Assembly: GCA_026874595.1 (NCBI GenBank)
Contig: CM049313.1
Span: 19,157,508-19,221,507 of the forward strand
From: Sipunculus nudus
Lineage: Eukaryota > Annelida > Sipuncula > Golfingiida > Sipunculidae
Length of the DNA stretch: 64,000 nucleotides
Direction of reading: 5' to 3'
The notes under the pieces were generated by a model, which worked only from the letters and a program-made list of their open reading frames with translations, made no database searches and was not told the DNA's origin. Positions 25,493 through 36,339 of this stretch are shown here, piece by piece (the first letter of the stretch is position 1; every line of letters begins with the position of its first letter). The position numbers and the translations under genes are program-made.

Positions 25493-25535
25493 CACATAAA
25501 CACGTGTTTTCATGCTCTCACAATCTTCAGATGTG
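25493..25535 (-). ncRNA. hammerhead-like ribozyme in the Penelope-like element tail
   Basis: Minus strand, 43 nt, foldable as a type-I hammerhead. Stem I is CACAT with ATGTG (5 bp). The core is CTGAAGA and GAA. Stem III is AAC with GTT closing a 4-nt loop, and the nucleotide before the predicted cleavage is T. Stem II is weak (TG with CA around a 6-nt loop) and is preceded by a T·T in place of the usual G-C pair. It lies just after the stop codon of the Penelope-like remnant and is followed by AACAGT and a (TA)n array. Position and fold support the call; the weak stem II suggests a decayed copy. Confidence 0.6.
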
Positions 25536-25580
25536 ATCTGTTTACGGCTGATGCTGTTTCGTAGTTGTAAGTTGACTCAC

Positions 25581-26090
25581 TCAGCCATGGTTAGATGGAA
25601 ATGTACGGGGATCAGGATTATGCCTGCATTTTGAAATGATTTCAGATCTTTTGTTCAGCCTTTGTGACTTCGGAAATGTTATTATTTGAAAGTTTTCTTC
25701 CAGGCAGAGATTACACGTATCATTGTGAATCTTTCTCGGGGGTGCGCTTTTAAGGACCTGCCAGATGACTGAATACGGGGTGTTTTGATCCTTCTGTAGC
25801 CAAATGTACTTTGAGAGCTCTGAATCCTTTTCGTATTTAGGGTGGTTAAATATTTTTTTTTGTGGTTCCTGTAACGAGATTCAAAATTGGTACCGGCCAG
25901 TCCTATGTATGTTTTCTGTGGCTGGCGTTGTGACCGTGGCCACGTAGACGATGAAGACATGTTTCCTTTAAAAACACTGTTCCGGCAGTTGCATCCGCTG
26001 GTTTTTGTTGTGTTGATGAACTCATTAACCGTTTATTGTGTTTCTGAATTATATTTTGCATGCTAGCCATTGATACTGTAGCTGACTTTG
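25581..26090 (-). pseudogene. 3' remnant of a Penelope-like element: CxC linker and GIY-YIG endonuclease end
   Basis: Minus-strand remnant of the C-terminal end of a Penelope-like retroelement polyprotein (reverse transcriptase plus GIY-YIG endonuclease in intact members). In order it shows NIIQKHNK (about 26045), the linker cysteine motif CNCRN (25979-25993), then KTYIGLAG followed by FESRYRNHKK, which matches the YIGLT...FxxRxxxHK core of the endonuclease. A frameshift in or next to an A-rich run near 25850 breaks the frame. In the other frame it continues with ELSKYIW, PYSVIWQVL, CNLCLEENF and LNKRSEIISKCRH and ends at a TGA at 25581-25583. The reverse transcriptase portion is missing, so this is a 5'-truncated dead copy. 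A hammerhead-like ribozyme lies 45 bp downstream in the same orientation, as is known for the terminal repeats of this class. Confidence 0.85.
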
Positions 26091-26224
26091 ACAGTGTTCT
26101 TATTGAATTTTATTATTTACATATTATTTTCCGTGTGACACATATATAAGATATATTAGTATTTAGTACAAGGTTTTAAATTTTTTTTTCAATTTTTTTT
26201 AATTAATTCTAAACCAGGTATTTC

Positions 26225-26400
26225 ATAGTAAAGTCAGATATGGAACCAAAGTCTATAATTCTAATTATTAATGTACTTCATTTCCAATAGATATGATATA
26301 TACTCTGAATGGCAGGAGGGAAGATCACATTGACCATCCCCCTTACTAGAAAGTGGGGAAATATATACAACCGTCCCCCCTCCCCTGTATTGACGCCTCT
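26225..26400 (+). repeat. dispersed repeat, direct copy at 63220-63415
   Basis: 'atggaaccaaagtctataat', 'attacattgaccaccccc'-type block and 'ctgtattgacg' occur at both places. A short inverted piece ('cgtcaatacaaggggattgg') is at 55723. At 26225 it directly abuts the partial arm copy. Confidence 0.6.
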
Positions 26401-27470
26401 TATTGCAAATAACGTTTATTCTGAAGGTTTTGCAAATATGTTATAAGCAATTTTCTGGTTGAAAAATTTCATTCCCACTATCCTGCTCATGTGGGGTAAT
26501 GACTTTAAAATGTGATTGGGTGCTGAAGACTTATCCATGAAAAGGGCAATTATATACACAATTTGCTTTGAAAGATATCCTATTACCGATCAAATATTAC
26601 AGTGACAGGTCAAATACAATTATTTTATTGTGTAATTGCAAGGAATATGTTTTTTTTAATACTAATTATTTTCCATTTATGTGAGGGGGTGTTGTAACCC
26701 TGACAACCGCCCCCCTTCCTCTCAGGCAAAGCGGCAAAGCACTTTTTGCTTTTAAAAACATAAACAGTTAAATAGTGGTAGTTTAGCTATGACATCTGGG
26801 GCCATTCATTATGAGAAAGCCGGTAGATTATACGGCGTATAATTCCTGACAAACGAGATACCTGACAGTTTCAATGTCAAATTGAACAAGATTCTCTATT
26901 TCTAATGCTGACTGGGATTTCTTTGGTGTAATGCTGACTAGGATAACATTGACGCCATTGAGTTTCATCATTGAACCAACCTTATTGTCAAGCCTGGTCA
27001 GATCGCACTAAATTTATACATGACATGATTTTTAGTGTCAGACATATTACAAACATATATGAATACATCTCTATTGATTGATGATAATATTTCTAAGAAG
27101 CTGAACCTGCGCTCATGTGCGGCAGAAATAAATGACTCAATCGGGAGTAGCATCATGAGGGAAATAACCAAAGAAATTATCTTTCCAGAAATCACTCGAT
27201 GAGCTCGTAGAGCGAGCATGACTAAGCAGGACATTTGTTGTAACTTAGCCATTAGACACCTTAATTAATTAGTTAATTTAAGACTCATCTTTTTTAAAGG
27301 ACAAATTATCGTCTTAAAGTTTTAATATTGCCATTAAAAAGTTCATTTTACAGAAAACTGACGAACTAATAGGCCCTAGTTATACCAACCTTGTCAATAA
27401 AACTGTTGTTGACATCACATTTAACTGGTTTTACAACCCAACGTGTAATGTAAAAAAGGCAACAACTGAT
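26400..27470 (+). repeat. partial third copy of the arm repeat, in tandem with the left arm
   Basis: Aligns directly with about 28330-29490 ('gacttatccatgaaa', 'aaatgactcaa...gggagtagcatcatgagggaaat' against 'gaggagcatcatgagggaaat'). It runs into the left arm at 'ctgatcactgcagttaaaaa'. It has only one or two minisatellite units where the left arm has about eight. Confidence 0.65.
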
Positions 27471-28789
27471 CACTGCAGTTAAAAATTATTTCATTTTTGT
27501 GTTTATTCAGGAATTATATTTATGTCAGTGAATAACATTTTTTCTAAAAAACATGCCATGTTCAATTTAAAACAAGTTTATTGAATTTTACTGAATGAAT
27601 ACATTAGCAGTAACGATTGATCCTCCTATCAATTCGCTATAAACCTGAGCTAAAGGCAGACACCCCACCATAAATATAAGGCATAATATGCATCCTGAAT
27701 ATTTATTACGATCCCCTGTTTAAATTAACATATGTATTTCAATTATGAATATGTAACGAAAATATAATAACCTATATAATCTATGGTTCAGAATTGTATT
27801 ACGTTGAATATATGAATATTTGTTTCTTATCAAAACTTCAATTTCAAATGAAGCTATTAATTTTGCATCCAGGGTATATTATATTGAATGCCTTATCAGT
27901 AATATCACGGGCATTTTTTTATCATACATCACAATTGCAAATTTGCTTATTACTGTTGTTTTCAACAGCATGCATAAAACATGAACTTATCAATAAATTA
28001 GTTCAATAATAAGATTTAAGAAATAATTACGAAATAGATCGTTATTTACTCAAACTGTCCCTATATTAACTCCGTATTTAACAATATATATATATACACA
28101 CACATATATATATTTACACTAGATTAATATCATGGATCAATGTTAGCTTCTCGGGTTCTATTTCTTCATCTTGTTTGTGTATATACAAACAGGAAATGGT
28201 TTATAAAGACGAAAAATTCTGATTATACTGACTCAGTTTGCTGACAGGAAACATTTTCAGTTACAAGAACACAGGACTCAATGTACAAGACCGGGTGTTG
28301 AGCATTCCCCCCTTTTTTTTTTATAAAATCCTCCATCCCGCCCATGTGGGGTATGGGCATATTTTATATTTGCTCCTTCTGAGCCCGATATATTATGTTC
28401 TTTAAAATGTGGTTGGGTGCTGGAGACTTATCCATGAAATGGCCGATTATAAACACAATTTGCTTTGAAATGATATTGTTTTGCCGATTAAATATTACAT
28501 TGACGGGTTATTTACAATTATTTCCTTGTGTAATTGCAAGGAATATGTTTAGAGCTTTTTTTAAAAATGCTAAATATTTTCCATTTATGTGAGAAAGTGT
28601 TGTTACCCTGACACCCGCCCACCTTCCTCTCAGGATACGGCAAAGCACTTTTAGCTTTTACAAACATAAACAGCCAACTATCGCGGAAGTTCGGCTCTGA
28701 CATCTGGGCCAACTCAATATGAGAAAGCCGGAAGATTATACTCCGTATAATTTCCGACAAACGTGATACCTGACAGTTTCAATGTCAAG

Positions 28790-28985
28790 TTGAACAAGAT
28801 TCTCTGTTGTAATGCTGACTATGATTTCTTAGATGTAATGCTGGCTAGGATTTCTTGAATGTAATGCTGACTAGGACTTCTAGGATGAAATGCTGACTAG
28901 GACTTCTGATGTAATGCTGACTAGGATTTCTTGGATGTAATGCTGATTAGAATTTCCCGGGTTTAATGCTGACTAGAATTTTTTG
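28790..28985 (-). repeat. 25-bp minisatellite, left arm
   Basis: About eight imperfect units 'aatgctgactaggatttctt' plus 'ggatgt'. The right arm has an independent array of the same unit. Confidence 0.75.
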
Positions 28986-29711
28986 GGCGCCATTGAGATT
29001 CATCGTTGAACCAACTACATTGTCAAGCCTGGGCAGATCGCACAAAATTCATACATGACATGATTTTTAATGTCAGACATATTACAGACATATATTAATA
29101 CATCTCTGTTGATGGATGATAATATTTCTTAGAAACGGAACCTGCGCTCATATGCGGAAGAAATAAATGACTCAAACAGGAGGAGCATCATGAGGGAAAT
29201 AACAAAAGAAATGATCTTTCCTGGAATCCCTCGATGAACTTGTAAGGCGAGCCTTACTAAGCAGAACATTTATTGTAACTTACCTAAAGACACCTTAATT
29301 AGTTAATTAATTTAAGACTCATCTATTTTAAAGGACAAATTGTCGTCTTAAGGTTTTAATATCGCCAAAAAAAAGTTCATTTTACAGAAAACTGACGAAC
29401 TAATAGGCCATAGTCATATCAAACTTGTCCAAAAATAAAGTGTTGTTGACATCACTTTTAACTGATTTTACAAACCAACGTATGGTTTAACAAGGCAACA
29501 TGTATGTTCTGAGGAACCCGGTATGATTCTATAATTGTCTATCAGTTGATTAAACAGATGTGCTTCTTGACTGACAATGCGGAATGTAACCACAAGAAAA
29601 CTTTTTTTTCGAAACTTTTGAAATATATAATTTGAAATTTCTTTATATTTTTTATGTTTTTAAAGCCGATACAGGCCGTTTTAATAAACACTAATATGTC
29701 ATATATATATA

Positions 29712-29733
29712 TGACCCGATCATCAGGTGAATG
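29712..29733 (-). ncRNA. 5' half of a hammerhead-like motif, truncated at an AT repeat
   Basis: The minus strand reads ATTCAC, CTGATGA, then CGGGTC. This is identical over 19 bases to the 5' half of the motif at 22240, after which it runs into an (AT)n stretch, so the GAA, stem III and 3' stem I are absent. It lies inside the left arm of the large inverted repeat. Confidence 0.5.
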
Positions 29734-30789
29734 TTAATACACTGCAAGTGTATACACTGGAAACCCTGCAAGTGACTCTGCTAATTTTCATGTAAATAGG
29801 TTGCTAAAATGTTCCTGTATAAAATGGCATCACAGATGATTTCTTGAACACATTGTATTTTACCACTATAACATATATAACAATTGCTGTGTCGTAGGCT
29901 TTACGATAATCACATTCGGCTGAGATTATGAAAATCCTATCACATTCAATTATACGTGCTTGCCATAATAGGTCTCACGCCAGGGCCTGTTAAAAAATGG
30001 CGTCGTGGTTGGACGCGAATCTCTCTGTAATATGTATCATTAACCGAGATTTCTAAGACTCCTATTTAAAAAGGCCTGTATTGAAGCAAAATTCTGAACT
30101 CATCTCTGTCAATGACCGGATTAATGATGGGTTTAGCAAGTAATTAACGAGTTTCTTTGATGACAAAGTACAGTGAGTAAAATGTGTCCTTTTACATTAC
30201 ATATACCAGTGAACATAGTAATGACAATGGTATATAAAAATAATGTATTTTGTACCTCGCAAGAACTTTAAACATATAATGATTCCGTCGATAGCAATGT
30301 CCTTGGCTTTAAGACCTTGGCCAAAAGACAAAGGGGATCCTGTTACTATAGAAACAACCGAGAAAAATCCATAAAGGTATAATTGTTTTGGTCGCCATAA
30401 GACATTTTGCAGCACGGCTGACTTTAAGTCATGCTTTGCTGTAGCGATCACCCTTTTTCCTTCTGTCAGGGCTCGTTTATGCCCCCTCCCCCGAATATTA
30501 AAAAAAAGAATACAAGAGCTTCAGCATCTCAATATTAAATGCACAGAGTACCATATTTCTATTTTGCTTATTGATCTTTGCTATTGGTCACATTTATCTG
30601 CGGGTAAAGACTGATGGCATCACCTGTACATTTTTCTCATTTTTACACCTAATTTATTTTTTGAGACCGTCATTTAACATGCAATCGTATCAGTTCTCAG
30701 CATTAGTTTCATCTAGTGTCCTGACACCTTGTATCGGTATTGCTCATATCTAGTTTTGTCAGTTCCTAATGATGCCACCTGTATTTTTT

Positions 30790-30880
30790 TATCTCAGCTG
30801 ACTTAAAGTTATCTGAGCTTTAGCGATCACTCTTTGTCCGTCGATCGTCCTTGTCAGTCTGTCCGTCCGTCCGTCTGTCT
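30790..30880 (-). repeat. inverted 'gatcgct' repeat with (GTCC)n
   Basis: Reverse complement of the dispersed repeat ('ctgagctttagcgatcactc') followed by 'tccgtccgtccgtctgtctg'. Confidence 0.6.
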
Positions 30881-31039
30881 GCCTGGAACAGAGCACAAAG
30901 CGTAACCGTTTGACCTTGAATTGATATTGATCCTGAAGTGTGTCATAGTTTCTGAAGACAGGTGGTACCACCTTTATTTTTTTCTTATTCCTACGCATTG
31001 AATACTCTATTTGGGACTTTCAAAACAGGCCGTAAACAG

Positions 31040-31490
31040 GACACCATCCGTAATCGTTAGACCTAGAAACTTCTAACTGTACATCCAGGTAGGTCCTATG
31101 CAAATCTCCTTTGATACCTGAAATTTGGTCAAGGTAACCTATATTCCGCAAATAACGGGCCAATACATGATTTTGAGCACCCAGACAGTCCGGCAGAGCA
31201 GAAATTGTATCCTTTAGGCCTAGAATCTTTTAAGGCAACATCCAGGGGGGTTCTGGAAAAATCACCTTGGAGACCTGAAACTAGGTTATGGTGACCTATT
31301 TTCTGTGAGCCTACCTGCCAAAAGTATGATTATTACACCAAAAAAGTCAGACATAGCACAAATTTTATGGGATAACCCTAGAGTCTTGTATTGAAACATC
31401 CGAAAAAAAGTCTTAGGCAAACACCCAGGGAAACCTGGAATAAGGTCATGGTAACATATATTCTGTGAGCTTCCGGCTAAAGACAGTTGT
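31040..31490 (+). repeat. ~115-bp tandem units
   Basis: Diverged units with 'gacctagaatctt', 'acatccagg', 'acctgaaattaggtcatggt' and 'cctatattctgtgagc'. The inverted counterpart is 36340-37180. Together with the 'gatcgct' block they form one composite family. Confidence 0.65.
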
Positions 31491-32499
31491 AGTTATAGTT
31501 TATGGAATTTATAAAGCGCCACAATAAACCATGAACTTCATGTGTAATACTCAGTTGCGCTGTACAGACTAATATTCAAATAATAAATTCACTATGAGAT
31601 CAATTTACAAGTGCTTCAATTATTGATTCGTCCAGATATTTCTTTATTCGTCTTATTCTAATCAACTGATAGTAACCTATCTTGCACACTGGATGACATA
31701 ATCAAACATTAACATGTTTGGAACAAAGATTACGCCCAGATACCTAATTTTATTAACTAGCCTTACCAATGCATTCCCAACTTTTTATTTCACTGGCGTA
31801 GGGGGGGGGGGGGGGGGGGTGGTGAGGCGGTTAGGTCACGACTCTATACAGACTGTCTCACTCTGACATAAGTATCTAGTAAATCAAGTATTCAATCCCC
31901 TACATGATTATCTCAGAATATAGTTAAGATAGAAAAATAGTAAAATATAGTAAAATATATTTTGAATGATATTTTAAAGTAAATAATGTTTATTCATTTT
32001 ATTTATTATGAAGGAGGATTCTTATCATGAATGTATCGTGTATGGTCTCACCATCCTGCATTATCCATCTGAAATATATTTGAATTTATCTTCTAATTTT
32101 CAGGTAAAATGATAAATAAGGAACTGTATACAAAAAGAATCCTTATTAAATTGTAGATGTTGCACATGAGATGTGACTGAGGACAAATATTTATCTATGC
32201 TACACAGATTCTACAGTTTAGTTATCAAATAAAATGTGCTTTAAATTTTTTATGTTGTGTTCACAAAAAAAAAACAATAAAAAAGGAAGGGTATCAAAAT
32301 TGTTGAGAGGTTATACATGGGCAGCTTAGGGAAATACTATTATTTACACAAGCTTCTAGCAACTACTGGATTTGAAGCCTTTGACCATTTGGAGGTTTCA
32401 ACTGCTATGCAGCTAACTCTCATTTATGTAAATTATAAATGGCATGCGAGAAAGCATGAAAATATTTTAGGTTAAAAATAAACAAAACAAGACTAATCT

Positions 32500-32990
32500 A
32501 GACCGATTGACAGTGGCGCCGCCCTGTCGGGCAGGCTTTGCACACATATCTCCATATCATAACCCACGATGGTTAAGTTGTTAATGTGGCCCGTCATCAT
32601 CTGTACTCATGAACACTGGTGACCTGTAATCGGCTATCAAGGCGTGCTTGACAACGTGAGACTACACGACATGGGATCTCGCGCATCCCCCTACGTAATA
32701 TTTAGGACGCCGAAACTACCCGGTCCTCAGCCTGGCACGCCTGCTGCGGCCATTAAAGAAATAATCTGGATAAAATGTATGACCTCAAACATCCTTCCTC
32801 CTTGCCCAGCAAGGGCCTCCTGCCAACCCCATTATTTCGCTTGGATGCACCATTAGGATTGAGAGTCTGGCAGACATTAATTTAATTACTGTCCGGGAGG
32901 CTGTGACTGAGTCTCTGGAGCCGTCTCAAGTTAATGCTGAAAACTGCTGTCTGGTACCTGGTCCATATGAGCAGAAATACATACGTCAGA
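32500..32990. other. intronic non-repetitive GC-richer island, possible regulatory element
   Basis: In contrast to its surroundings this stretch has balanced composition, shares no blocks I could find elsewhere in the window, and contains homeodomain-type TAAT cores (ATTAATTTAATTA near 32876). No convincing open frame or splice pair fits. It may be an intronic enhancer of the exchanger gene; this is speculation without a species comparison. Confidence 0.25.
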
Positions 32991-33078
32991 GGCTATACGT
33001 TGCTTTTATGGGCAGGAAAGGTTATTTTTACTTGCTCATTGTTAGAAATATTATACCCAAAGGAATACCCATTAACCC

Positions 33079-33086
<8 letters not shown>

Positions 33087-33128
<42 letters not shown>

Positions 33129-33141
33129 ACATATATATATA
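33087..33141. repeat. (TA)n array
   Basis: AT run between the two inverted arms. Confidence 0.9.
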
Positions 33142-34902
33142 AAGTAAATCCTGAAGTTCAACTTTTTTGATTTATGGCAACAATAATTTTGCATAGTGAA
33201 ATTTGCTACACCAGTGCTTGGTAGTGCATGTTGCCCCTGGAGATCGGTGTTGATTAAGTGTCATCTTGGTACAGGTCTTTCGGTACAGGTATGATGGTAG
33301 CCATGACAACATGACACTCAGGCCCTTAGGAAATAAACTGATAGTTCTTCAGTATATCTAAAATCGACGTTTGGGGTGACGGGCTGTCGCTAGTATGATG
33401 GCCGAAGGTGTGATGGCATTACGTGTAATAGTTTGTCGTTAAGTTTGTCATTAACAGTTTGTCATTAAGAAATTTAATTCTTTTATCATATTCTGTTGGT
33501 TAGTATTATATCCGAAGAAACAAAATTAAAAGTAAATTCATTCAATATCTCTCAATTTCATTCCATATCTCTAATTTATTTACCATTGTTGAGAAGTGTC
33601 TAATTTGTTTGTTAATGTTATTGTAAGAATATTTGAGAAAGGAAAGCGTAACTCCCGTCGTATAGATGTTAACGGGATATACACCGATTAATTCAATCTT
33701 TGAAGAGTACCCGAGTCTTCTGCCAGACAAGATTACGTTGTCTAGGGCACTATTAACACGCTGCCACAGACTGAACAGAAGGCATGCACCGATTGATCTG
33801 AAACTAAATCCTAACTATTGCACACGAGGCCCATACCAATTAATTTGAAATCAATGCATGAACTTCCATGGTGGTTCAATAAAATATGGGATGTACTCTG
33901 TATCAAGATTTAACGTCTACTTAACCTTTTGCTGTAACTTTGATAAGAAAGACTGATGTCTTTACTGGCAATAAGGTATTTCCAGCTGAAGTCTTATTTT
34001 AATGTTTACGTACGGCATTCTCGTCTAGTCTTTTTATTGAAACAGTAAGGGTGCATACATTTTACCAAAGGAATATCGGTTTCCGCATGAGTCACAGTTT
34101 CTTTGACACTACATTTAATATTTTAGGAACTTGATGTAAAATCGTATTAATTGAATGAAATAAATTGCAAGCAATGATGTGTCATTAACCGAATTCTTGC
34201 CGCCGCCGAATATACCCTTAGCAGACGACAGTAATAGTCGCCAGTAACTTTGTAAACTAGATAAACCATAAAATCATTATATTGTGTTTTGTATTCATGC
34301 GCGAGAGGCCGCAAGATGTCGCGAGCTATCGCAAAAACTGTAGACTGAAGACCGATTTAAAACTCATAATAAATATAATACCGTAAATCTAATAAAACAT
34401 TTACATGTCAAGGTTGCGGGCGGGATGTTGAATATACTTTTTCTGCGATGGTTTTGCTGGTTAATGCTTATAATTAGATAATGCTTTGTAGCCCGGCTTC
34501 CTTATATTTCTTGCAGAATTAAAATATTTTGGGTATGACTTTTTTGTATCTGCATATATATCCATTTATGATCGATTAAATATAAAATACAACAAATTAT
34601 GAATTAATCCATCCAAGCTATGTTCACATAAATTTGCGCGTATTTGAGAATATGCATGAACAAGTGCTCATATAGTTTTGTTACTGTTTTGTTTAAATGT
34701 GTCCGTCCACGTATATGTGTATATGCGTGAATTCGCAACAGGAGCGATTTCATGCATAGGGTCTGTGGGAACTTAGGGTTCGGGTAAAATGACGTCACTC
34801 CACCATTTTTAGAGGAGGACCTGTTAGATTATATGTACCATTATATATACGTCTACGAGTTCACGCATATGCGCATAAACGAGCACAGGAAACACAGCTT
34901 AA

Positions 34903-35287
34903 AGGGGCCCAATCACCTATCTGACCTTTATAAACTAAAGTTAATCCCTTGGAGCTTTTATAAAAATAGTCCAGAAAACGTGGATTTCACCGCTCACAGA
35001 GTGCTTGTTTTGTTTATATCAACGTTTTTATAATACAGGGGGGGGGGGGGCGCCAAAATAATCAAAACAAATTCAACAAGGGCAGCTGGCAACAAGCCAG
35101 ATAAGCCAGAGTTACATGTCAACATTGCTGTGTTTACAAACATGTTGTTGATAAACAATTTCATACATCCTTCACGAAGGCCTTATGATACTTTTCACAA
35201 CCAAAATTACCCTTCGATCATTAATATATACAGAGAGGAAGCCAGAAATCACATTAATTTTTTTAAAAGGTAGGTGAGTGGGCACCT
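34903..35287. mobile_element. TTAA-flanked mini-transposon (piggyBac type) beside an NCKX exon
   Basis: TTAA at 34899-34902 and 35288-35291 flank inverted ends AGGGGCCCAATCACCTA and TAGGTGAGTGGGCACCT. TTAA target duplications are typical of piggyBac-type elements. The interior (35120-35245) matches the copy at 40939-41161. The right edge lies about 20 bp from the donor hexamer of the exon at 35317-35458. Confidence 0.65.
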
Positions 35288-35316
35288 TTAAATCAGTATA
35301 TCAGGCTGGTACTCAC

Positions 35317-35458
35317 CGTCAGCTATCGGGTCTATAGTATGGATGAGGAGCTGAAGAACTCCCTGTCTGAATCGAGAACTGGCCCCTCGCAACACAGACA
35401 AACTGGATCCCGTCTTCTTCTCGGTGGGTTGTACTGGGGAGCTGGTCTGATTGATAAC
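35317..35458 (-). CDS. SLC24A-like: NCKX internal exon, cytosolic loop with IHTIDP motif
   Basis: Internal exon of 142 bp, minus strand, with an acceptor ...CTCATTAAAG and a strong donor GTGAGT. It reads 47 codons from phase 0 and leaves in phase 1; the next exon at 18895 starts in phase 1 and the joined codon is GCA (Ala). The first part (TSSPVQPTEKKTGSSLSVLR) is basic and Ser-rich. The second part, RFRQGVLQLLIHTIDPIAD, matches the conserved amphipathic segment of the NCKX loop (typically FRxGxxQLMIHTxDPL). The intron to the next exon is about 16.4 kb. The exon lies in the spacer between two roughly 4-kb inverted repeats. A TTAA-flanked mini-transposon is inserted within about 20 bp of its donor site. 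Confidence 0.92.
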
Positions 35459-35964
35459 CTTTAATGAGAGATAAGTTACATCTTATTACAATAGATAAGA
35501 CTAGTGTTCGAACCATAAAACCATTTTTACTATAGGTATCACACTTGTGAGGGCAGGGGTATCATTAGTTCATTGGTTACATGGGTCACAATAACCCTAG
35601 AATTCTGAAGAGATAGCCTCGAAAATCAGTTGGGGAAGCAACTGGTGTGTTAATTTACGGGGAAAATATGCAATACTTCAAAATTTTACAACATTCCCTA
35701 GCGAACGAAATGTTTTGACCTTGAAGATCCTGGCCAAGGTCGCTGATTTTCAATCTCATCCCTGAACAGATTTTAATCAACTTGTGTGTCAAATCTGAGG
35801 TAAAAATTGCAGTACTTCAAAAGTAATGTGTCAAATTTAAGGGGAAAATATGCATACTTCCTATATGCATTTTCCATTGCAAAATATGCAGAGTTTCACA
35901 AGTTATCCCAAACCGAAAATTGACGACGGCAATGACAGAAGATGGTAATGAAAACAATGTCTCA

Positions 35965-36190
35965 AATAAACACAACAGATTTCAGGACACTAAATGATAG
36001 TATCGATGTAATTCGGGAATCTAAAAAATAAAGGAAAAAATACAGGTGGCGCCACCAGTCTAAAGTAATTAATGAAACTATGTGTCTATGTTTCAGGACA
36101 CTAGGTCAAACCACATTTGAAAAACTGAAAGTATTGATGTGATTTTGCAGTCTCAAAATTCGATGAAAAAATGCGTTAAATAAAAAAATA
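35965..36190 (+). repeat. ~110-bp tandem units with 'caggacact'
   Basis: Two units starting 'tttcaggacacta' (35982, 36095), containing 'gtcaaaccacatttga' and ending in a 'gatgaaaaaa' block. Related to 37445-37560 ('gtgtcaggacactacagc...gtacaggtgatgccatcag'). Confidence 0.5.
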
Positions 36191-36339
36191 AATTGCTAAT
36201 GAGCCATGACGCTAAGCTAAATTAGACGTATCGTGACACATGTATTAATTATTGATGGTATGATCTCGTGAAAATATTTGTTTAGGAACTTTGAACAATG
36301 GGTAGAATGAAATCATGTTCTTTCACATATCTAGCAGAT

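Larger units (their letters stand above)
27465..31490 (+). repeat. left arm of a ~4-kb inverted repeat
   Basis: Matches 36340-40345 in opposite orientation, with indels. Landmarks in order: 'ctgcagttaaaaattatttc', a block containing 'gttgaatatatgaatatttg', a 25-bp minisatellite (28790-28985), 'ggccaaaagacaaaggggat', 'gatggcatcacctgtacatt', then ~115-bp tandem units around 'aggtcatggtaacctat'. Short frames in the arm are mirrored in the other arm, so they reflect repeat descent, not genes. Confidence 0.75.

Noticed and set aside
27000-27252. 84-codon frame MAKLQQMSC...
   Set aside because: The copy at 29030-29290 has frame-breaking changes; the frame is not conserved between copies.
30197-30451. 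84-codon minus-strand frame in the left arm
   Set aside because: The homologous part of the right arm (37790-38050) has indels that break it, as expected for non-coding repeat.
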